Positions 16,887 to 25,455 of a stretch of 64,000 bases of DNA are shown here, one piece after another. Position numbers and translations under genes: made by a program. Under the pieces are notes generated by a model. That model had not been told where the DNA came from. It searched no databases and saw only the letters and a list, made by a program, of their open reading frames with translations. The first letter of the stretch is position 1, and every line of letters begins with the position of its first letter. The stretch lies in the NCBI RefSeq assembly GCF_900129115.1, contig NZ_FQUR01000011.1, forward strand, positions 1 to 64,000. Direction: 5' to 3'. The DNA comes from Thermoanaerobacter uzonensis DSM 18761. GTDB taxonomy: Bacteria > Bacillota > Thermoanaerobacteria > Thermoanaerobacterales > Thermoanaerobacteraceae.

Positions 16887-19304
16887 ATGAAGAACCTCAA
16901 AAAATTAATAGCAGTGGTTCTTACATTCGCATTGGTGTTCAGTGCGATGGCAGTAGGTTTTGCTGCAACGACACCCTTCACCGATGTGAAAGATGATGCA
17001 CCTTATGCATCAGCAGTGGCTCGTCTGTATGCTTTAAACATTACAAACGGTAATACAGACGGCACATATGGCGTAGATCAGCCAGTTACAAGAGCCATGA
17101 TGACTGTTTTTATAAACAGATTGTCTGGCTACAGAGATTTAGCTGAAATGGCTAAGAATGATCCACCAGCCTTCAAAGATGTTCCAAAGAATTACTGGGC
17201 AATTGGTGACATCAACTTGGCAGCAAAACTTGGCCTTACACATGGTGTGGGCAATGGCATGTTTGACCCAGAAGGAAAAGTAACATATGCACAAGCTTTG
17301 GGCTTCTTACTCAATGCTCTTGGTTACAAAAACCTTTCATGGCCATATGGAGTTGTTGCTCAAGCCCAAGAAATTGGATTAACATCTGGCGTTAGCCTTG
17401 GCTACAATGATGTGATAAATCGTGGAAATCTTGCAATACTTATGAACAATGCTTTAGATCTAAACTTAGTAACATATGATACTAATGGCAATGTTGTAGA
17501 CACAGGCAAGGCGCTAATTTCAAAACTTGGCAGTTCAGCAAATTATCTAGTAGTTGCAACAAACAATGTTGATTCTACAGTACCAGCTGGATATGTGGCA
17601 GTAAAACCAGCTAATTTGAATTATGGTGTATATAATTTTGGTGCACAACAATACATCAGCAGTGGGTTAGTAGATTTCAATAAGTATTTAGGCGAAGTAG
17701 TTACGGTTATATCTGATAAATCTGGTAATCCTATAGCAGCTACTCCATTGACAACAGATATTAAGACCTTTACTGTTACTGCAGATCCTGGAGTGACTGT
17801 AAGTGGTGCAACATATACTTTTGGCGATAATTCAATATCGGTGGGGAATATACCTGTTGTAATAGATGGAATAAAGACGACCTTGTCTGCAGTATATCAG
17901 AATATTGATCCGGGTTCAAAAGTAACACTTATCAATAATGACAATGCAACAGGTTATGACTATGCAATTATTACTGATGCAACAGGTAATTGGGATCAAA
18001 TGATAGTAGTACAAAATGATGTAAAAGCTGGAGATAGCTATATTGATAATAGAATTGCTATAAATGATAGCAATGGTAATCCATATCCTGTTCAAGGAGC
18101 TGTTACAAAAGCTACAGATATTAAAGCAGGCGATGTTGTATATCAAGTAAAGATAGCAGGTAATACAATACTATATGTTGTAAGACAAACAGTAACTGGT
18201 ACAGTTACACAACTTACACAAGCAACAGATGGAACAAAAACTGTTACAATAAATGGAACAAATTATACACTTTATAAAGGCACTACGATTCCGGGAGGGT
18301 CAGATTTAAGTAGTGTTACTGCGGGTTCATCTGGTACTGCTATAGTGGCAAAGAATAACACAATTGTTAAATGGACTGCAACTTCTACTACCGCAACAAC
18401 AAAATATGCAGTAGTAAAATATAACACTTCATTTACGTGGAATAACCCTATAGTTTCATTGGCACTACCTGATGGTAGCAGCACAGTATTAAACGTAGTA
18501 TATGATAATATACCATCTTCTATACCGGCATCTGTTAAGGCGGGAGATATTGTAAATTACACTGTCAATTCAAATGGCTTAATTGACACGATGTCAGTGG
18601 TTACTAACACGGTTGCAAACGACGCATATGCTTATGTTGATACAACAAATAATATTATAAAATTTGCTAATGATTCAGCAAGCGCGACAAATGGAGCAAT
18701 ATATTATGTAAATTCTTCAACAGTATTCTTTAATGCAACAATTAGTAATGGCCAAGTAACAGGTATTACACCTGTGAAGTTCACTGACGTTGCAAATGGA
18801 TCAACACATAATGTATTGCTTGCTACTGCTACAGGCGTAAGGCAACTTTCAGTTGTTGTATTTAATGATCCAAACTTAACTGCAAATACTTCAGTACAGC
18901 CAATGGTTTATGTGACCAGCGTAAGTACAGTATATACTTCATCAACAACATCATATACTTCGCTAAGTGTACTTGAAAATGGCGTTGCTAAGACATATAA
19001 TGCACCAGCAGGAACTACATTAAATGTTACAGCAGGTAACGTATATACACTTACATTAAATGCTTCTGGCAATGTGACAGCGGCTACTTTAGTTGGTCCT
19101 GCATACAGTGGAACAGTATCATTTGACTATGCTAATAATGCAATAGTTGCAAATGGAACATCATACTTACTTGATCCAAATGTGGTAGTAATTGATTCAG
19201 CTACAAATACACAGGTTGGTCTTAGCAGCATAGTTGCAGGTAGCACAACAGTTAAACTTTATACCAATTCTACAACTGGCAAAGTAGTCTTGATTGTAAA
19301 ATAA
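16887..19304 (+). CDS. S-layer protein with N-terminal SLH domains
   Basis: 805 residues. A signal peptide (hydrophobic 9-27, cleavage after GFAA) is followed by an SLH region of about three repeats (residues 30-205): ARLYALNITNGNTDGTYGVD with TRAMMTVFINRL, then AAKLGLTHGVGNGMFDPEGK, then AQEIGLTSGVS. The remaining ~600 residues are beta-rich and high in Thr, Val, Ala, Asn and Ser with few Lys and Arg. There are almost no Cys, which is typical of self-assembling S-layer lattices. Codon choice is richer in GC-ending codons than its neighbours, in keeping with high expression. Supporting context: near-consensus promoter, long leader with hairpin, strong AAGGAGGAGG ribosome site and two terminators in series. 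It probably forms the surface lattice. Confidence 0.85.
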   Translation: MKNLKKLIAVVLTFALVFSAMAVGFAATTPFTDVKDDAPYASAVARLYALNITNGNTDGTYGVDQPVTRAMMTVFINRLSGYRDLAEMAKNDPPAFKDVPKNYWAIGDINLAAKLGLTHGVGNGMFDPEGKVTYAQALGFLLNALGYKNLSWPYGVVAQAQEIGLTSGVSLGYNDVINRGNLAILMNNALDLNLVTYDTNGNVVDTGKALISKLGSSANYLVVATNNVDSTVPAGYVAVKPANLNYGVYNFGAQQYISSGLVDFNKYLGEVVTVISDKSGNPIAATPLTTDIKTFTVTADPGVTVSGATYTFGDNSISVGNIPVVIDGIKTTLSAVYQNIDPGSKVTLINNDNATGYDYAIITDATGNWDQMIVVQNDVKAGDSYIDNRIAINDSNGNPYPVQGAVTKATDIKAGDVVYQVKIAGNTILYVVRQTVTGTVTQLTQATDGTKTVTINGTNYTLYKGTTIPGGSDLSSVTAGSSGTAIVAKNNTIVKWTATSTTATTKYAVVKYNTSFTWNNPIVSLALPDGSSTVLNVVYDNIPSSIPASVKAGDIVNYTVNSNGLIDTMSVVTNTVANDAYAYVDTTNNIIKFANDSASATNGAIYYVNSSTVFFNATISNGQVTGITPVKFTDVANGSTHNVLLATATGVRQLSVVVFNDPNLTANTSVQPMVYVTSVSTVYTSSTTSYTSLSVLENGVAKTYNAPAGTTLNVTAGNVYTLTLNASGNVTAATLVGPAYSGTVSFDYANNAIVANGTSYLLDPNVVVIDSATNTQVGLSSIVAGSTTVKLYTNSTTGKVVLIVK

Positions 19305-19318
19305 GCTGAACTTTAACT

Positions 19319-19353
19319 AAAGAGTCCTCCTCCTTGGGGGACTCTTTTATTTT
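19319..19353 (+). terminator. First S-layer terminator
   Basis: AAAGAGTCC (19319-19327) pairs with GGACTCTTT (19339-19347), with extra C-G pairs inside, then TTATTTT. Confidence 0.8.
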
Positions 19354-19358
19354 CTCTC

Positions 19359-19386
19359 AAACAGGCATTGCCTGTTTTATTTTTTT
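19359..19386 (+). terminator. Second S-layer terminator
   Basis: AAACAGG-CATTG-CCTGTTT (19359-19377) followed by TATTTTTTT. It lies directly after the first terminator and insulates the fructose operon promoter 15 bp further on. Confidence 0.75.
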
Positions 19387-19391
19387 GCCTA

Positions 19392-19420
19392 TTGACAAAT
19401 CAAAAATGATAATATATAAT
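19392..19420 (+). promoter_or_regulatory. Consensus sigma-A promoter of the fructose operon
   Basis: TTGACA (19392-19397), 17 bp, TATAAT (19415-19420), a perfect match. CAAAAATGA (19401), CAAAATTAAG (19421) and CAAAATCAAT (19431) are spaced by multiples of 10 bp across and after the -10. That fits a DeoR-type repressor operator (inference). Confidence 0.75.
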
Positions 19421-19474
19421 CAAAATTAAGCAAAATCAATCACATTTGAGCGGGATAATATTGAATGGATGTGA

Positions 19475-20305
19475 ATGAGTATGAGCATATCTGATAGGAT
19501 GTTTGGTGAGGAGAGACGCTTAAAGATTGCAGAAATTATAAGTAAGGATAAAAGTATCAGTGTTTCTGAGCTTAGTAAACTTTTTAATGTTTCTGAATCT
19601 ACAATAAGAAGAGATTTGCATGTACTGGAGGAAAAGGGTTTCATACAAAGGACTCACGGTGGCGCAATATTGAATGTTGGCACTCATTATGAGCCTGCAT
19701 TTTTTGAAAAAGAAGATGTAGAACTTGAGGCAAAAAGGAAAATAGGTAAAATTGCTGCATCAATGATAGAAGAAGGAGATTCTATAATTTTAGATGCTGG
19801 TACGACTACTCTTGAGATAGCGAGAAATCTTAAGAATATGAAACTTACTGTTGTCACAAATTCACCTCTTATTGCGATAGAACTTTCAAAACACGAGGAT
19901 ATTGAGCTTATTATGACAGGAGGCATACAGAGGTGGAAGACTAAGGCTTTAGTTGGTCCTATTGCTGAAATGGTAATAAGACAGTTTAAAGTGGATAAGG
20001 CTTTTATAGGCACAAATGCTATATCTTTTGAGGATGGGCTTATGACTCCAGACTTAATTGAGGCCAATACAAAAAAGGCGATGTGTGATGTGGCAAGTGA
20101 AGTTTATATAGTAGCAGACCACACTAAATTTGGGAAAAAATCTTTTGTTAAATTTGCAGATATAAAGGACATTACGGCAATAATAACAGATGATGAGGTT
20201 GATTATGAGATAGTGAGAAAATATGAACAGGCAAATATAGATATAGTAAGTTTTGGAAAGGATGAAAATAATGATAACAACAGTAACGGCGAATCCAGCA
20301 ATTGA
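19475..20305 (+). CDS. fruR: DeoR/GlpR-family repressor of the fructose operon
   Basis: 276 residues. The N-terminal winged helix-turn-helix has the DeoR signature: EERRLKIAEIISKDKSISVS followed by ELSKLFNVSESTIRRDLHVLEEKGFIQRTHGGA. The C-terminal sugar-phosphate sensor domain follows (LDAGTTTLEIA, VVTNSPLIAIEL, GTNAIS, ADHTKFG). First gene of an operon with 1-phosphofructokinase and fructose PTS components, so it most likely responds to fructose-1-phosphate. The start is uncertain: ATG 19475 is close to GGATGTGA; ATG 19481 would have better spacing; the family core begins at residue 9 (MFGEERR). Its 3' end overlaps fruK by 35 bp. Confidence 0.85.
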   Translation: MSMSISDRMFGEERRLKIAEIISKDKSISVSELSKLFNVSESTIRRDLHVLEEKGFIQRTHGGAILNVGTHYEPAFFEKEDVELEAKRKIGKIAASMIEEGDSIILDAGTTTLEIARNLKNMKLTVVTNSPLIAIELSKHEDIELIMTGGIQRWKTKALVGPIAEMVIRQFKVDKAFIGTNAISFEDGLMTPDLIEANTKKAMCDVASEVYIVADHTKFGKKSFVKFADIKDITAIITDDEVDYEIVRKYEQANIDIVSFGKDENNDNNSNGESSN

Positions 20306-21212
20306 CAGGACAATAATTGTTGAGGATTTGAAACTTGGTTATGTAAATAGGGTAATTCGATCAAGAGTAGACGCTGGGGGAAAAGGTATAAATGTCGCTA
20401 AAAACCTTAAAAATTTTGGAGACAATGTTATTGCTCTTGGCTTCATAGGACCGAATGCTAAATATATAATCGATTGTTTAGAAGATGAAGGCATAAAAAC
20501 TGACTTTGTGAAAATAAAAAATGAGACGAGGACAAATATAAAGATTTCTGATATTTCAAGGATGGAAGTTACTGATTTGAATGAATATGGCCCTCATGTA
20601 AGCGAAGAAGAAATAGAGCTAATTAAACAAAGTATATTTAAATATGCTAAAGAGTCAAAGGTGCTTGTGCTTTCAGGAAGTTTACCACAAGGAGTGCCAA
20701 AGACTTTTTACAAAGACATAATTAGAGAAGTAAAAAGCGGTGATTTAAAAATAATTCTCGATGCTGACAAAGAAGCGCTTTTATACGGCATAGAAGAAAA
20801 GCCTTACATGATAAAACCTAATGTGCAGGAGTTAGAAGATGTAGTAGGCAAAAAGCTTGAAAGTTTAGAAGAGGTTATTGAAAAAGGGAAAAAGCTGAAG
20901 GATTCAGGCATAGAAATAGTTGCGATTTCTATGGGAGGCCGCGGCAGTGTTGTGATAACAAAAGAAGGAATATATAGGGTAATGCCTGTAAAAGTTGAAG
21001 TAAAAGGGACAGTTGGAGCAGGAGATGCCTTTGTTGCAGGCTTTGCCCATGGAATGTACAAAGGACTTCCGATTGAGGAGACAATAAAAATAGCAGCAGC
21101 TTTATCTACCTCAGTTGTCATGAAAGAAGGCACAAGAGCAGGCACTCTTGAGGAGGTAAATATATTAAAGGATAAGATTGAAATAGAAAGGATAGAAAGG
21201 ATAGAAAGGTGA
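20271..21212 (+). CDS. fruK: 1-phosphofructokinase
   Basis: Phosphorylates fructose-1-phosphate to fructose-1,6-bisphosphate. It is a PfkB/ribokinase-fold protein of 313 residues: TANPAIDRTI at the N-terminus, DAGGKGINVAKNL for substrate binding, and the C-terminal anion-hole motif GTVGAGDAFVAGFAHG with the catalytic Asp. Several in-frame ATGs exist; 20271 is preferred because AAAGGATG lies at proper spacing and the family begins M-I-x-T-V-T-x-N-P. The gene lies within the end of fruR, a sign of translational coupling. The C-terminus ends in IEIERIERIER, encoded by three exact 9-bp tandem repeats (21183-21209), an oddity discussed in the findings. Confidence 0.92.
   Translation: MITTVTANPAIDRTIIVEDLKLGYVNRVIRSRVDAGGKGINVAKNLKNFGDNVIALGFIGPNAKYIIDCLEDEGIKTDFVKIKNETRTNIKISDISRMEVTDLNEYGPHVSEEEIELIKQSIFKYAKESKVLVLSGSLPQGVPKTFYKDIIREVKSGDLKIILDADKEALLYGIEEKPYMIKPNVQELEDVVGKKLESLEEVIEKGKKLKDSGIEIVAISMGGRGSVVITKEGIYRVMPVKVEVKGTVGAGDAFVAGFAHGMYKGLPIEETIKIAAALSTSVVMKEGTRAGTLEEVNILKDKIEIERIERIER
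21183..21209 (+). repeat. Three tandem 9-bp repeats at the 3' end of fruK
   Basis: ATAGAAAGG is present three times without a mismatch, encoding an I-E-R repeat. The last AAGG also forms part of the ribosome site of the next gene. Confidence 0.85.
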
Positions 21213-21217
21213 GGGAA

Positions 21218-21664
21218 ATGGAGATAAAAGATGTGTTGAACGAAAAAATGATGGTTTTTGATCTAAAGGCAAAGGACAAAGATGGAGCATTGGAAGAGTT
21301 AGTAAGTGTTTTAAAAGAAAATGGAGTTGTAGATGATGAAGAAGGCTTTTTAGAAGTAGTGAAAAAAAGAGAAGAAGAGTTTTCTACAGGTATAGGCTAT
21401 GGGGTTGCAATACCTCATGGCAAAAGCAGTCTTGTGAAAAAGCCAGCAATAGTATTTGGGAAGTCTCGCCAGGGAATAGACTATAACTCAATGGATGGCA
21501 AACCTGCCCATTTATTTTTCTTAATTGCTGTGCCAGACAACTCTGATGAGTTACACCTTAAAGTTTTGGCTGAACTTTCAAGGTCTTTAATGCATAAGGA
21601 GGTGAGAGAGGAGTTAGAAAAAGCGTCAACACCTGAGGAAGTCATAAAGGCTTTTAATAAGTAA
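21218..21664 (+). CDS. PTS fructose-specific enzyme IIA component
   Basis: 148 residues of the fructose/mannitol EIIA fold. It receives phosphate from HPr on His67 in the motif VAIPHGKS and passes it to EIIB. Other landmarks are EEEFSTGIGYG before the site, and AVPDNSDELHLKVLAELSR. A GTG at 21209 is in frame, but it falls in the Shine-Dalgarno AAGGTGAGG (about 21206-21214), so ATG 21218 is chosen. Cytosolic; a stand-alone IIA between fruK and the membrane EIIBC. Sometimes named fruB or fruA in other genomes, so the symbol is left blank. Confidence 0.9.
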   Translation: MEIKDVLNEKMMVFDLKAKDKDGALEELVSVLKENGVVDDEEGFLEVVKKREEEFSTGIGYGVAIPHGKSSLVKKPAIVFGKSRQGIDYNSMDGKPAHLFFLIAVPDNSDELHLKVLAELSRSLMHKEVREELEKASTPEEVIKAFNK

Positions 21665-21687
21665 ATTTTTAAGAGAGGGGATTAATT

Positions 21688-23046
21688 ATGAAAAAGGTAG
21701 TTGCTGTTACAGCCTGCCCTACAGGTATTGCTCATACCTATATGGCGGCGGAAAATCTTCAGATGGCAGCCAAAGAAATGGGAGTAGACATAAAGGTAGA
21801 GACTCAAGGGTCAATAGGTGCAGAAAACCAGCTTACTGAAGAAGATATAAAAGCTGCTGATGCTGTCATAATAGCAGCTGCGACAAAAGTTGATAAATCA
21901 AGATTTGCCGGTAAACCTGTACTTGAGGTACCAGTTGAAGATGCTATAAAGGATGCAAAGGGACTTATTGAAAAGGTTCTTAAGATGGAAAAGCCAAAAG
22001 ATTATGTAGAAAAAGTAGAGGAGATTCATAAAGAAAGGTCAGCGAAAAGGACAGGTGCCTACAAACACCTTATGACAGGTGTTTCCTACATGATACCTTT
22101 TGTAGTTGCAGGTGGTATTTTAATTGCACTTTCCTTTTTCTGGGGATATAAAGCCTTTGAGGTAGAAGGAACTCTTCCCTGGGCCTTGATGAAAATTGGT
22201 GGCGGTTCAGCTTTTGCATTGATGGTGCCGATTTTGTCAGGCTATATAGCATTTTCTATAGCAGATAGGCCTGGTCTTGTCCCCGGTATGGTAGGCGGTA
22301 TGCTGGCAGTATCTACTGGAGCAGGATTTTTAGGCGGTATCATTTCAGGATTTTTGGCAGGATATACGATAGTTTATCTGAAAAGGCTAATAAAGCTTCC
22401 TAAAACATTAGAGGGTTTAATGCCAATACTCATATTGCCGGTATTATCAACTTTGATAGTTGGACTTTTAATGATATATGTAATAGGTTCTCCAATGAAA
22501 GCCATAATGACATCTTTAACTGCCTGGCTTACTGGGATGAGTTCTACAAATGCAGTGATTTTTGGAGCAATATTGGGACTCATGATGGCTTTTGATATGG
22601 GTGGTCCTGTAAACAAGACAGCTTATACTTTTGCAACAGGTCTTTTAGCATCAAATGTTTTTGCTCCAATGGCAGCGGTCATGGCAGCTGGTATGACACC
22701 TCCTCTTGGCCTTGCACTTGCAACTGTTCTTTTTAAGAATAGATTTACAAAGGAAGAGATAGAAGCAGGTAAGGCAGCATGGGTTTTAGGTGCTTCCTTT
22801 ATAACAGAAGGTGCTATACCATTTGCGGCAGCAGACCCCTTTAGAGTGATACCTTCTATAATGGTGGGCTCTGCTGTGACAGCCGCTCTCTCAATGCTTT
22901 TCCACATTGAACTTCGAGCTCCTCATGGAGGAATATTTGTAATACCGATAGCTGTGTCAAATCCTCTTCTTTACATTGGAGTAATAGCAGTTGGTACAGT
23001 AGTTACTGCTCTTATGATAGCAGTGCTTAAAAAGAAAGTTGAATAA
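21688..23046 (+). CDS. fruA: PTS fructose-specific enzyme IIBC component
   Basis: 452 residues. The N-terminal IIB domain (1-100) starts [20 protein letters not shown], with Cys10 the phosphorylated residue. A charged linker leads to the IIC membrane domain (about 125-450) with about ten hydrophobic segments. Conserved IIC stretches include [29 protein letters not shown], and [19 protein letters not shown]. It imports fructose while phosphorylating it to fructose-1-phosphate, the substrate of FruK. Start: ATG after GAGAGGGG, 23 bp after EIIA. A terminator closes the operon. Confidence 0.93.
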   Translation: MKKVVAVTACPTGIAHTYMAAENLQMAAKEMGVDIKVETQGSIGAENQLTEEDIKAADAVIIAAATKVDKSRFAGKPVLEVPVEDAIKDAKGLIEKVLKMEKPKDYVEKVEEIHKERSAKRTGAYKHLMTGVSYMIPFVVAGGILIALSFFWGYKAFEVEGTLPWALMKIGGGSAFALMVPILSGYIAFSIADRPGLVPGMVGGMLAVSTGAGFLGGIISGFLAGYTIVYLKRLIKLPKTLEGLMPILILPVLSTLIVGLLMIYVIGSPMKAIMTSLTAWLTGMSSTNAVIFGAILGLMMAFDMGGPVNKTAYTFATGLLASNVFAPMAAVMAAGMTPPLGLALATVLFKNRFTKEEIEAGKAAWVLGASFITEGAIPFAAADPFRVIPSIMVGSAVTAALSMLFHIELRAPHGGIFVIPIAVSNPLLYIGVIAVGTVVTALMIAVLKKKVE

Positions 23047-23048
23047 AA

Positions 23049-23085
23049 AATTGGGGTAAGCAAGAGCTTGCCCCTAATTTTTTAT
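23049..23085 (+). terminator. Fructose operon terminator
   Basis: GGGGTAAGC (23053-23061) pairs with GCTTGCCCC (23066-23074), loop AAGA, flanked by AAAATT and TAATTTTTTATTT. Confidence 0.85.
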
Positions 23086-23211
23086 TTGAAAGATAGTTTA
23101 GGTACCGATGAAAATTATAATTATTCGCAGGTGCCAGTATGGCGATGTCAGATTACATGGTATAATATATTTAAATAAAGATTTTACTTGAGTTGAAAGG
23201 GGTGAGAAATC

Positions 23212-23436
23212 GTGAAATTTGTTAGGAAAGTCGCAAATAGTGATATCTTGGCTAATGTAATAGATATTCCAAAAGAGCTAAAAGGCAAAAAAGTTGAAAT
23301 AATCATATTGCCATATGAGGAGCAAAAAAAGAAAATAGTACGGGGAGCGTTGGCAAGATATAAAAATGAGGAGTTTCAAGAAAAGGAAGATGAAGCTTGG
23401 GCAAATACGGTGGTGGAAAAGTATGAAAATAGTTGA
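23212..23436 (+). CDS. Antitoxin of a PIN-domain module
   Basis: 74 residues starting with GTG 23212 behind AAAGGGGTGAG. The sequence MKFVRKVANSDILANVIDIP plus KELKGKKVEIIILPYEE looks like the short beta-rich DNA-binding part of AbrB-like or DUF2281-like antitoxins. A charged helical tail follows (KNEEFQEKEDEAW). Identification rests mainly on its position: it overlaps the PIN toxin gene by 14 bp. An extended -10 (TGGTATAAT, 23158-23166) lies upstream. Confidence 0.65.
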   Translation: MKFVRKVANSDILANVIDIPKELKGKKVEIIILPYEEQKKKIVRGALARYKNEEFQEKEDEAWANTVVEKYENS

Positions 23437-23791
23437 TGCAAATATAATTTTAAGGTATCTTTTAAATGATACAGAAGAATTAGCGGAAAAAGCTGCGGAG
23501 ATATTGGAAAACTATGAAGTGTTTGTTCCAACTGGAGTAATAGCTGAAATTGTATATGTGCTTGAAAAAGTATATAAAGTAAAGAATGATGAGATAAGCG
23601 ACACTTTGAGAGAACTTATTGAGTATGAAAATTTAAAAGTTGATGATTTTGAAGTAATAGAAGAAGCATTAAAGCTTTATAGCAAAAGGAAATTAGATTT
23701 TGTGGACACGCTACTTTATGCTTATCATAAAGTAAAAAATTATGAAGTTTATACTTTCGATAAACAGCTACAAAAATTACTAAACGAATAA
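23423..23791 (+). CDS. PIN-domain toxin, putative ribonuclease
   Basis: 122 residues of the PIN/VapC type: KIVDANIILRYLLND with the first catalytic Asp, GVIAEIVYVLEK with the central Glu, and KLDFVDTLLYAYHK with the late Asp. It would cleave RNA using divalent metal and is paired with the overlapping antitoxin. A longer frame opens at 23366, but its first residues (basic, WW) are the shifted reading of the antitoxin. ATG 23423 lies after GGTGG and begins with the family core. A bidirectional terminator follows. Confidence 0.82.
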   Translation: MKIVDANIILRYLLNDTEELAEKAAEILENYEVFVPTGVIAEIVYVLEKVYKVKNDEISDTLRELIEYENLKVDDFEVIEEALKLYSKRKLDFVDTLLYAYHKVKNYEVYTFDKQLQKLLNE

Positions 23792-23802
23792 AGCAAACGT
23801 GA

Positions 23803-23842
23803 AAAAATTAAGGGGTAAACCGGAACTTACCCCTTAATTTTT
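23803..23842. terminator. Bidirectional terminator
   Basis: AAAAATTAAGGGGTAA (23803-23818) and TTACCCCTTAATTTTT (23827-23842) are perfect complements around an 8-nt loop. It serves the toxin gene and the convergent hsp20 gene. Confidence 0.88.
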
Positions 23843-24278
23843 ATTCAATATTAATTCGCCTTCCCTTTGGCTTACTTGGATGTAATTTTGGCATTGTGAT
23901 TTTGAGGATGCCATTTTCAAATTTAGCAGTAGTTCTTTCAGGGTCTACTTCTGCGGGTAGTTCTATTCTTCTGGCAAAGCTTCCATAATATCTTTCTCTC
24001 ATGTAATAATTTTTATCTTCTCTTTCTTCGTCTACTGTGGTTTGCCCTTTTATTTCCAGTATATTGTCATAAACATTTATTTCAACGTCTTTTTTGTCAA
24101 CGCCCGGTAGTTCAGCTGTTGCCACTATTTCTGTTTCAGATTCGGTGATGTCCACTCTTGGTCGAGAAAATAGGCCTGAAAAGGATGGAAAGTTAACGTC
24201 TAAAATACTTGGCAAATTTTTGAGATTGATGTCAAACGGCCAATCCCACCAATCACGTCCTCGCCTCATTAGACTCAT
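23841..24278 (-). CDS. Small heat-shock protein, Hsp20/alpha-crystallin family
   Basis: 145 residues with an N-terminal aromatic region (RRGRDWWDWPFD) that drives oligomerisation. The alpha-crystallin domain follows (about 40-135): RVDITESETEIVATAELPGV, EINVYDNILEIKG and the conserved FENGILKITMPK. A short C-terminal tail follows, without a clear I-x-I/V motif (RRINIE is closest). An ATP-independent holdase for unfolded proteins in the cytosol. Start: ATG after TGGAGGTGATG. The promoter is a normal sigma-A type (see 24309-24336); no CIRCE element was seen. Confidence 0.93.
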   Translation of the reverse strand: MSLMRRGRDWWDWPFDINLKNLPSILDVNFPSFSGLFSRPRVDITESETEIVATAELPGVDKKDVEINVYDNILEIKGQTTVDEEREDKNYYMRERYYGSFARRIELPAEVDPERTTAKFENGILKITMPKLHPSKPKGRRINIE

Positions 24279-24308
24279 TTACATCACCTCCATATTTTTC
24301 TATTATTT

Positions 24309-24336
24309 ATTATATCACATTGATTAAAATTTTCAA
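24309..24336 (-). promoter_or_regulatory. Sigma-A promoter of hsp20
   Basis: On the minus strand TTGAAA (24336-24331), 16 bp, TATAAT (24314-24309), 31 bp before the start codon. Confidence 0.6.
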
Positions 24337-24441
24337 TTATTAGGTTTCACAAAATCCTCACATTTAATTCTTACTTTTTTATTCTTTTTATGTTAAAATC
24401 TATAAGGGTGAAATTGACGATGTAAAAAAGGAAGTGGTTGG

Positions 24442-25350
24442 ATGCGGCCAGATGAAAAAGATGTAAGTAAGTTGTATTTTTTTGTCATGTTGCTTCTCAT
24501 AACAGTGGGATATTTAGTGCAAAAGGCTTCTTTATATATAGGTATACTAATAACAGAATTTTTTCTTGTTTTACTGCCTGTTATTCTTTACCTTCTTTTT
24601 AAAAGATATGATGTAAAATATGTTTTAAGGTTAAATCCTATAAAGGGTGATCAAGCTTTTTTAGTGATAATAATAGCTATTTTAGGCTGGATAGTATCGG
24701 GTTTTTTTGCACTTTTGACAAATTATTTTCTATCTAAATTGGGTAAAATTCCGGTTATGCCTATACCTGCAGCTTCCAATATACAAGAACTTTTTATGCA
24801 AATTCTAATATTTGGAGCTGTAGCTGCCTGTTGTGAAGAAATATTTATGCGGGGACTTGTTATGAGAAGTTTTGAAATGAGGGGTTCTATAAAGAGTATT
24901 TTTATAACCGCTATATTCTTTGCAATGCTTCATTTAAATGTGCAAAACTTTCTAAGTATTCTTTTTCTTGGAAGCTTATTGGGATATGTAGTATATAGGA
25001 CTAATTCTATATTTGCAGGAATGATTGTTCATTTTACGAATAATACTATTTCTGTATTGTTATCCTATTTTATAGCACAACAAAACTTAGGAAAAGCAAC
25101 TCCATTACAACAGGTAGATATTCCATTTATTGTTGTCATTGGTTATGGGATTTTTGCATTATTTGCTGCTATTCTTTTGTATGTGCTATTAAGATATTTG
25201 AAGAAAGTAACTGACCCATATGTTATCCGCGGTACTACGAAGTTAAAAGAAGACCTGCATATTTTCTTGCATTGGCCTGTACTTTTATCAGTGTTAGTAT
25301 TTTTGTATAGAATTACTGAACAGATATTAAAAATAGCTGGAGTTATATAA
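24442..25350 (+). CDS. CPBP-family intramembrane metalloprotease
   Basis: 302 residues with about eight hydrophobic segments. The CAAX-protease-and-bacteriocin-processing (CPBP/Abi) motifs are present in order: CCEEIFMRGLVMR (Glu-Glu-x3-Arg), FAMLHLNVQNF (Phe-x3-His) and MIVHFTNNTIS (His-x3-Asn). Family members cleave within membranes or process peptides; the physiological substrate here is unknown. Start: ATG after AAGGAAGTGG. Apparently monocistronic between hsp20 (divergent) and the LacI regulator. Confidence 0.88.
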   Translation: MRPDEKDVSKLYFFVMLLLITVGYLVQKASLYIGILITEFFLVLLPVILYLLFKRYDVKYVLRLNPIKGDQAFLVIIIAILGWIVSGFFALLTNYFLSKLGKIPVMPIPAASNIQELFMQILIFGAVAACCEEIFMRGLVMRSFEMRGSIKSIFITAIFFAMLHLNVQNFLSILFLGSLLGYVVYRTNSIFAGMIVHFTNNTISVLLSYFIAQQNLGKATPLQQVDIPFIVVIGYGIFALFAAILLYVLLRYLKKVTDPYVIRGTTKLKEDLHIFLHWPVLLSVLVFLYRITEQILKIAGVI

Positions 25351-25377
25351 GGAATGCTTAAAAGAAAATGAAAACTG

Positions 25378-25406
25378 TTGACGTAAATAAAAGAATAGGA
25401 TAGAAT
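25378..25406 (+). promoter_or_regulatory. Sigma-A promoter of the LacI-family gene
   Basis: TTGACG (25378-25383), 17 bp, TAGAAT (25401-25406). Confidence 0.6.
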
Positions 25407-25421
25407 AATAAATAGAAAAGA

Positions 25422-25435
25422 TGCAATCGGTTTCA
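25422..25435. promoter_or_regulatory. LacI/CcpA-type operator (cre-like)
   Basis: TGCAATCGGTTTCA fits the consensus TGWAANCGNTNWCA at 13 of 14 positions (C for W at position 3). It lies about 10-20 bp after the predicted transcription start, a roadblock position. Autoregulation by the encoded LacI protein or carbon control by CcpA are both possible. Confidence 0.5.
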
Positions 25436-25455
25436 TTTTAAAGGTGGTGATATAC

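Noticed and set aside
24279-24345. CIRCE heat-shock operator at hsp20
   Set aside because: No TTAGCACTC-N9-GAGTGCTAA-like inverted repeat; only a sigma-A promoter is visible.
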